DNA of 51,783 nt, taken from assembly GCA_945902075.1 (NCBI GenBank), contig CAMDMA010000024.1, positions 1 through 51,783 of the forward strand. The letters run 5' to 3'. This DNA comes from Candidatus Kuenenia stuttgartensis (GTDB lineage Bacteria > Planctomycetota > Phycisphaerae > Phycisphaerales > SM1A02). The position numbers and the translations under genes are program-made. Of this stretch, positions 48,168 to 51,783 are shown piece by piece. Below the pieces are notes generated by a model. The model did not search any database. It worked only from the letters and a program-made list of their open reading frames with translations, and was not told the origin of the DNA. How positions within the stretch are numbered: the first letter of the stretch is position 1; every line of letters begins with the position of its first letter.

Positions 48168-49295
48168 ATGTCGACGAATTGCCACGCGCTCAACCACTAT
48201 GTCACTCTCGGGCGTTCCGGATTACGCGTCTCTCCGCTGTGCCTTGGCACCATGACCTTCGGCCTTGAATGGGGCTTCGGCTGCGCCGAGGAAGTTGCCA
48301 CATCGATGCTCACGCGATATCTCGAGCATGGCGGGAACTTCATCGACGCAGCCAATATCTACACCAAAGGTCACAACGAATCGATCCTTGGCGATTACTT
48401 CACTTCAGGCCCGGGGCGCGGTCGCCGCGACCGCGTCGTCATCGCCACCAAGTTTGGCGGCAACATGTGGCCGGGCGATCCGAATGGCGGCGGCTCAAGC
48501 CGAAAGTCCATGTTCAACGCCGTGGAGCATTCGCTCCGACGCATGAAGACCGATTACATCGATCTGCTCTGGTGCCACTTCCAAGACGTGCACACGCCAA
48601 TTGACGAGACGATGCAGTCGCTCGATCTTCTGGTTCAACAGGGCAAAGTGCGATATTCCGGATTCAGCGATCACCCGGCGTGGGTCTGCGTGCAAGCGAC
48701 GTACGAGGCGGTGTTCCGTGGATGGTCGCAGCCGATCGCAATCCAGATCGAACACTCACTCCTACAACGCACCGTCGAATACGACCTCCTCCCAATGGCG
48801 CGCAAAATCGGCCTCGGTGTGACACCGTGGAGTCCACTCCGTGGTGGCGTGCTCAGCGGGAAATTCACTCGAGAAGATCGCCCCAAGGATGATGGCTCAA
48901 CGCGCGTTCGCAGCGATTCCAAATACCTCAGCGAGTCAACGTATGTGCTGCTTGACGCGATTCGCGAGATCGCCGAATCGCACACCTCCGCACATTCAAC
49001 AGTCACGCCGGCGCAGGTCGCGCTGCGTTGGGTCATGGACCGTGCAGGCGTCACCAGCACGATCATCGGCGCGCGCACGATGCAACAACTCGATGACAAC
49101 TTGGCAGCCTGTGCACTTCGGTTGGGTGCTGATGAAACAACCCGATTAGACCGCCTTACCGAACCGCTTCCCTGCTTTCCACACGACTTTATCAACAACC
49201 TGATTCCCAACACTATTCATGGCGGCACGCGCATCAACGGTCGCGACACCCAGCCATGGCCGCTCGCTCCACATTCCGATTCTGAGCGCTGGTGA
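48168..49295 (+). CDS. Aldo/keto reductase
   Basis: 375 residues, a (beta/alpha)8 NADPH oxidoreductase. The catalytic tetrad is visible as Asp and Tyr in 'FIDAANIYTKGHNE' (about 56-69), Lys in 'VVIATKFGG' and His in 'DLLWCHFQD'. The cofactor end has 'TPWSPLRGGVLSGKF' and 'TSTIIGARTMQQLDDNL'. It is close to the YajO/potassium-channel beta-like group. In some fucose clusters an aldo/keto reductase acts as L-fucose dehydrogenase, so this and the Gfo/Idh protein are both candidates for the first oxidation. The stop TGA overlaps a possible GTG start of astB. Confidence 0.9.
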   Translation: MSTNCHALNHYVTLGRSGLRVSPLCLGTMTFGLEWGFGCAEEVATSMLTRYLEHGGNFIDAANIYTKGHNESILGDYFTSGPGRGRRDRVVIATKFGGNMWPGDPNGGGSSRKSMFNAVEHSLRRMKTDYIDLLWCHFQDVHTPIDETMQSLDLLVQQGKVRYSGFSDHPAWVCVQATYEAVFRGWSQPIAIQIEHSLLQRTVEYDLLPMARKIGLGVTPWSPLRGGVLSGKFTREDRPKDDGSTRVRSDSKYLSESTYVLLDAIREIAESHTSAHSTVTPAQVALRWVMDRAGVTSTIIGARTMQQLDDNLAACALRLGADETTRLDRLTEPLPCFPHDFINNLIPNTIHGGTRINGRDTQPWPLAPHSDSERW

Positions 49296-49300
49296 TCCAC

Positions 49301-50647
49301 ATGCCTGAAGCAAACTTCGACGGCCTGGTTGGCCCCACCCATAGTTACGCTGGCCTTTCGTACGGCAACATCGCGAGCGCGCGCAACCAAGGCGCAACAA
49401 GTAATCCGCGCGCCGCGGCGCTCCAGGGCCTTGCGAAGATGGAGGCAGTCGCCGAACTTGGACTCGTACAGGGCGTGCTGCCGCCGCAGGAGCGACCGCA
49501 TCTTCCCACGCTGCGAGCCCACGGTTTCTCTGGTTCTGACGCGGAAGTTCTCGCGAAAGTGGCTGAGGCCGATCCCGTTCTCCTCGCGCGGGTTTCAAGC
49601 GCGAGTTCGATGTGGACCGCCAACGCTGCCACCGTGATGCCGGGGAGTGATACGCGTGACGGTCGGACGCATTTCGTCACTGCGAATCTGCGGGCAATGT
49701 TCCATCGCGCCATTGAGCCGCCCGTGACTGCGCGTGTACTCTCAGCGACCTTCGCGGACCAGACGCGCTTTGCGATTCATGATGCGCTTCCAGCGGACAG
49801 CGCATTCGACTTCGGCGACGAAGGTGCGGCGAACCACACGCGCCTCACCCGCAGCGCTGCAAACGGCGGCGAAGTTTGCGGCATCCACCTCTTCGCCTAC
49901 GGTCGTGCCGAGAGCGCGAAGCGCGTTCCAACACGATTTCCCGCTCGGCAGACCCTCGCTGCAAGCATGCGTGTCGCTGAGCTTGGCCAACTTGATCTCT
50001 CCCGATGCATTTTTGCACAACAAAACGCTGATGCAATCGATGCGGGAGTGTTTCACAATGATGTGATTTGCGTCGGAAATGGCAACATGTTGTTCTGTCA
50101 CGAATTCGCGTTCGAAGACCGATCAGCGACGCACGCTGCACTCCGCGAAGCCGTCGGTGAATCACTCATCATCGCCGAGATCACCAACGATGAAGTTGGG
50201 CTCGAGGATGTCGTGAAGAGCTATCTCTTTAACAGTCAACTCCTGACAGTCGCCGACGGGACGATGGCACTTCTCTGTCCGATCGAATGCGCCGAAAATC
50301 CGCGTGTGCGCGCCGCGATTGATCGCGTCATCTCCGACCACACGAATCCGCTCACACGCGTGACCTTCTTAGATGTGCGCGAAAGTATGCGCAACGGTGG
50401 AGGCCCGGCCTGCCTGCGGCTTCGCGTGCCGCTGACGGAATTGGATCTTGCTTCGATGAACCGTGCGGTCCTCATTGATGCAGATTGCCTCGCGGTCCTG
50501 CAATCTTGGGTAAAGACGCACTATCGCGAATCACTGAGCGCGCACGATCTCGCGGATCCATTGTTACTGCGTGAGTCGCGAGATGCGCTCGACGAACTGA
50601 CTCGGATCCTCAAACTCGGATCGATCTACGACTTCCAGCGTGCGTGA
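49301..50647 (+). CDS. astB: N-succinylarginine dihydrolase
   Basis: 448 residues from ATG 49301 (GTG 49292, overlapping the previous stop, is an alternative). The enzyme of the pentein fold converts N2-succinylarginine to N2-succinylornithine, 2 NH3 and CO2 in the AST arginine-degradation route. Near-unbroken family motifs run along it: 'NFDGLVGPTHSYAGLSYGN', 'SSMWTANAATV', 'FGDEGAANHTRL' (Glu and His of the active site), 'FAQQNADAIDAGVFHNDV', 'ESMRNGGGPACLRLRV' (catalytic Cys) and 'LNLGSVY'-like 'LKLGSIYDF'. The other ast genes are absent, which makes a role in the usual pathway uncertain here. Confidence 0.95.
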   Translation: MPEANFDGLVGPTHSYAGLSYGNIASARNQGATSNPRAAALQGLAKMEAVAELGLVQGVLPPQERPHLPTLRAHGFSGSDAEVLAKVAEADPVLLARVSSASSMWTANAATVMPGSDTRDGRTHFVTANLRAMFHRAIEPPVTARVLSATFADQTRFAIHDALPADSAFDFGDEGAANHTRLTRSAANGGEVCGIHLFAYGRAESAKRVPTRFPARQTLAASMRVAELGQLDLSRCIFAQQNADAIDAGVFHNDVICVGNGNMLFCHEFAFEDRSATHAALREAVGESLIIAEITNDEVGLEDVVKSYLFNSQLLTVADGTMALLCPIECAENPRVRAAIDRVISDHTNPLTRVTFLDVRESMRNGGGPACLRLRVPLTELDLASMNRAVLIDADCLAVLQSWVKTHYRESLSAHDLADPLLLRESRDALDELTRILKLGSIYDFQRA

Positions 50648-50701
50648 CCCTCACGACTCCACAGGGATGTGTTCGCAACACCTGCCAGCATCGTCTGGCG
50701 C

Positions 50702-50707
50702 TATCCT
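50702..50707 (+). promoter_or_regulatory. Putative -10 box (TATCCT), leaderless geometry
   Basis: TATCCT ends six bases before ATG 50714, 55 bases after the astB stop. Confidence 0.55.
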
Positions 50708-50713
50708 GCGACA

Positions 50714-51783
50714 ATGCGCCGGTTCCAATCAATTGTTAAATTTACAGCATCCCATCTTTATCTGCGGACCTTTGGCGTGCGCGCCTTCGTTCTCGCGTTC
50801 CTCGTCGTACTGACTGGGCTTGCGCCTGTCGGCTGCGCAGCGAAGCGTCCGATCGTTCCACCTGATGAATTGACTGCTCAAGGCGTGCAGCGTCGCGTCG
50901 ACCTCCGCAGTGATCTGCTTGCGAAATCCCAAGCGCTTCTGATGCGCGTGGCGATGGGCGCCGAAGCTGATCGCACGATTGATGTGTTGGTGCTCTCGGG
51001 CGGCGGAGACTACGGCGCGTTCGGCGCTGCGGTCTTACGGAGTTGGAAGTCGTGCACTGGCGCCGACGCGATGCCGGAGTTTGATGTGGTGACCGGTGTA
51101 AGTACCGGCGCGTTGATCGCGCCATTCGCATTTCTTGGCACCGACACGGATCTCAAGGCTTGCGAAGATCTCTATCGAAATCCGAAGCCTGACTGGGTTC
51201 GCACTCGAGGGATTCTTGCGCTCCTACCGGACAACGCCAGTCTCGCCGAAGTCCCCGGACTTGAGCGCGAACTCCGTGGCGCAGTGAACAAGGACTTCGT
51301 AAAGCGACTCTCCACCGAGGGGGCGCGCGGACGCCTGCTCATCGTCAACGCCACCGATCTCGACCACGGTCGTGCACAGGCATTCGAACTCTCATCTGAA
51401 GCAACACGCGTCCTTGAGAATGACAACATCGATCGCCTACACGACATCATGCTGGCGAGTGCAGGAATCCCTGGAGTTTTCCCCCCTCGCGAGATCGACG
51501 GCACGCTCTACGCCGACGGCGGTGTGACCTCGAACATCCTTTACGGCGCACCGGTGCAGTACGAAGACTCGATCATGTATCGATTCAAGAAGGCCTTCCC
51601 AAACGCGAAGCCACTGAAGGTGCGATATTGGGTGATCTTCAACAACCAAGCGATGACGCCTGCGAAGACTGTGCAGCGTTCGTGGCTGGAGGTGCTCGGG
51701 CGGAGCATTGAGGTCGCGATCCGCTCGTCGACGATGACGTCACTGCGCCACCTCTACTCATACGCCGACTCCGTGACACGCCG
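50714..51783 (+). CDS. Patatin-like phospholipase, 3' end outside the window
   Basis: At least 356 residues are in frame and open to the window edge, so the C-terminus is missing. A basic N-terminus and hydrophobic helix (about 20-41) end in 'LAPVGCAAK', a possible lipoprotein site. The patatin domain begins near residue 90: oxyanion loop 'LSGGGDYGAFG', nucleophile Ser in 'VVTGVSTGALIAPFAF' and the catalytic Asp in 'LYADGGVTSN'. Members cleave acyl esters of phospholipids or other lipids, here probably at the inner face of the outer membrane or in the periplasm. The start is supported by the TATCCT box. Confidence 0.9.
   Translation, partial: MRRFQSIVKFTASHLYLRTFGVRAFVLAFLVVLTGLAPVGCAAKRPIVPPDELTAQGVQRRVDLRSDLLAKSQALLMRVAMGAEADRTIDVLVLSGGGDYGAFGAAVLRSWKSCTGADAMPEFDVVTGVSTGALIAPFAFLGTDTDLKACEDLYRNPKPDWVRTRGILALLPDNASLAEVPGLERELRGAVNKDFVKRLSTEGARGRLLIVNATDLDHGRAQAFELSSEATRVLENDNIDRLHDIMLASAGIPGVFPPREIDGTLYADGGVTSNILYGAPVQYEDSIMYRFKKAFPNAKPLKVRYWVIFNNQAMTPAKTVQRSWLEVLGRSIEVAIRSSTMTSLRHLYSYADSVTR

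Overview
The window looks like a chromosomal segment of a planctomycete, most likely of the class Phycisphaerae. The grounds are a DUF1549/DUF1553 planctomycete-cytochrome protein next to a DUF1501 protein, two short secreted proteins ending in a VPAPGAIALLGLAGLAG-type membrane anchor plus four Arg, and a large haem protein ending in a dockerin-like acidic 'DLDGSG...AADLALLLGAWG' tail. DNA is GC-rich throughout. I see no tRNA, rRNA, CRISPR array, insertion sequence or phage gene.

Layout. 1-3217: small membrane, secreted and lipocalin-like proteins, then a bacterial glutamate-receptor-type ligand-gated channel with an unusual pore. 3236-11415 (minus strand): a surface-polysaccharide operon read as asparagine synthase, bi-domain oxidoreductase, WecB epimerase, heparinase II/III-type lyase, family-4 glycosyltransferase. 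11556-17206: a peptide-degradation block with an S46 dipeptidyl peptidase, a three-part fusion (M28 peptidase + solute-binding domain + beta-propeller) and a free-standing propeller. 17463-24671: double fasciclin protein, DUF1501/PSD1 pair, HisN-type phosphatase, TPR-sulfotransferase. 25204-32667: duplicated anchor proteins, SLC13 transporter, di-haem propeller protein, EF-hand/cytochrome-b562-like protein, solo HicA-like protein. 32740-43575: O-antigen ligase, a W/N-rich repeat protein, DHA2 transporter, DUF486 protein, ChaA antiporter, transglutaminase-esterase fusion, isoprenylcysteine-methyltransferase-like protein and a degenerate DUF442 phosphatase. 44117-50647: an oxidative L-fucose-type catabolic cluster (Gfo/Idh oxidoreductase, L-fuconate dehydratase, keto-deoxyfuconate dehydrogenase, divergent lactonase, aldo/keto reductase) followed by an orphan AstB. 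The window ends inside a patatin-like lipase.

Window-wide signal. At about fifteen genes that are not inside tight operons, a hexamer of the form TANNNT (TACCCT, TACGCT, TATCCT, TAGCCT and so on) sits almost always exactly six bases before the start codon. This is the geometry expected of a -10 promoter box driving leaderless mRNAs, and it settles several ambiguous starts (GTG 36750, ATG 38572, ATG 13680, ATG 1460). A second group, mainly secreted-protein and operon genes, has purine-rich Shine-Dalgarno sequences instead.

How the parts fit: the organism appears to build a sugar-amide or amino-sugar polysaccharide coat (3-11 kb, with ligase at 33 kb and sulfotransferase at 24 kb) and to feed on peptides and deoxy sugars such as fucose from other organisms' polysaccharides. 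All functions are inferred from sequence reading alone; no database search was run.
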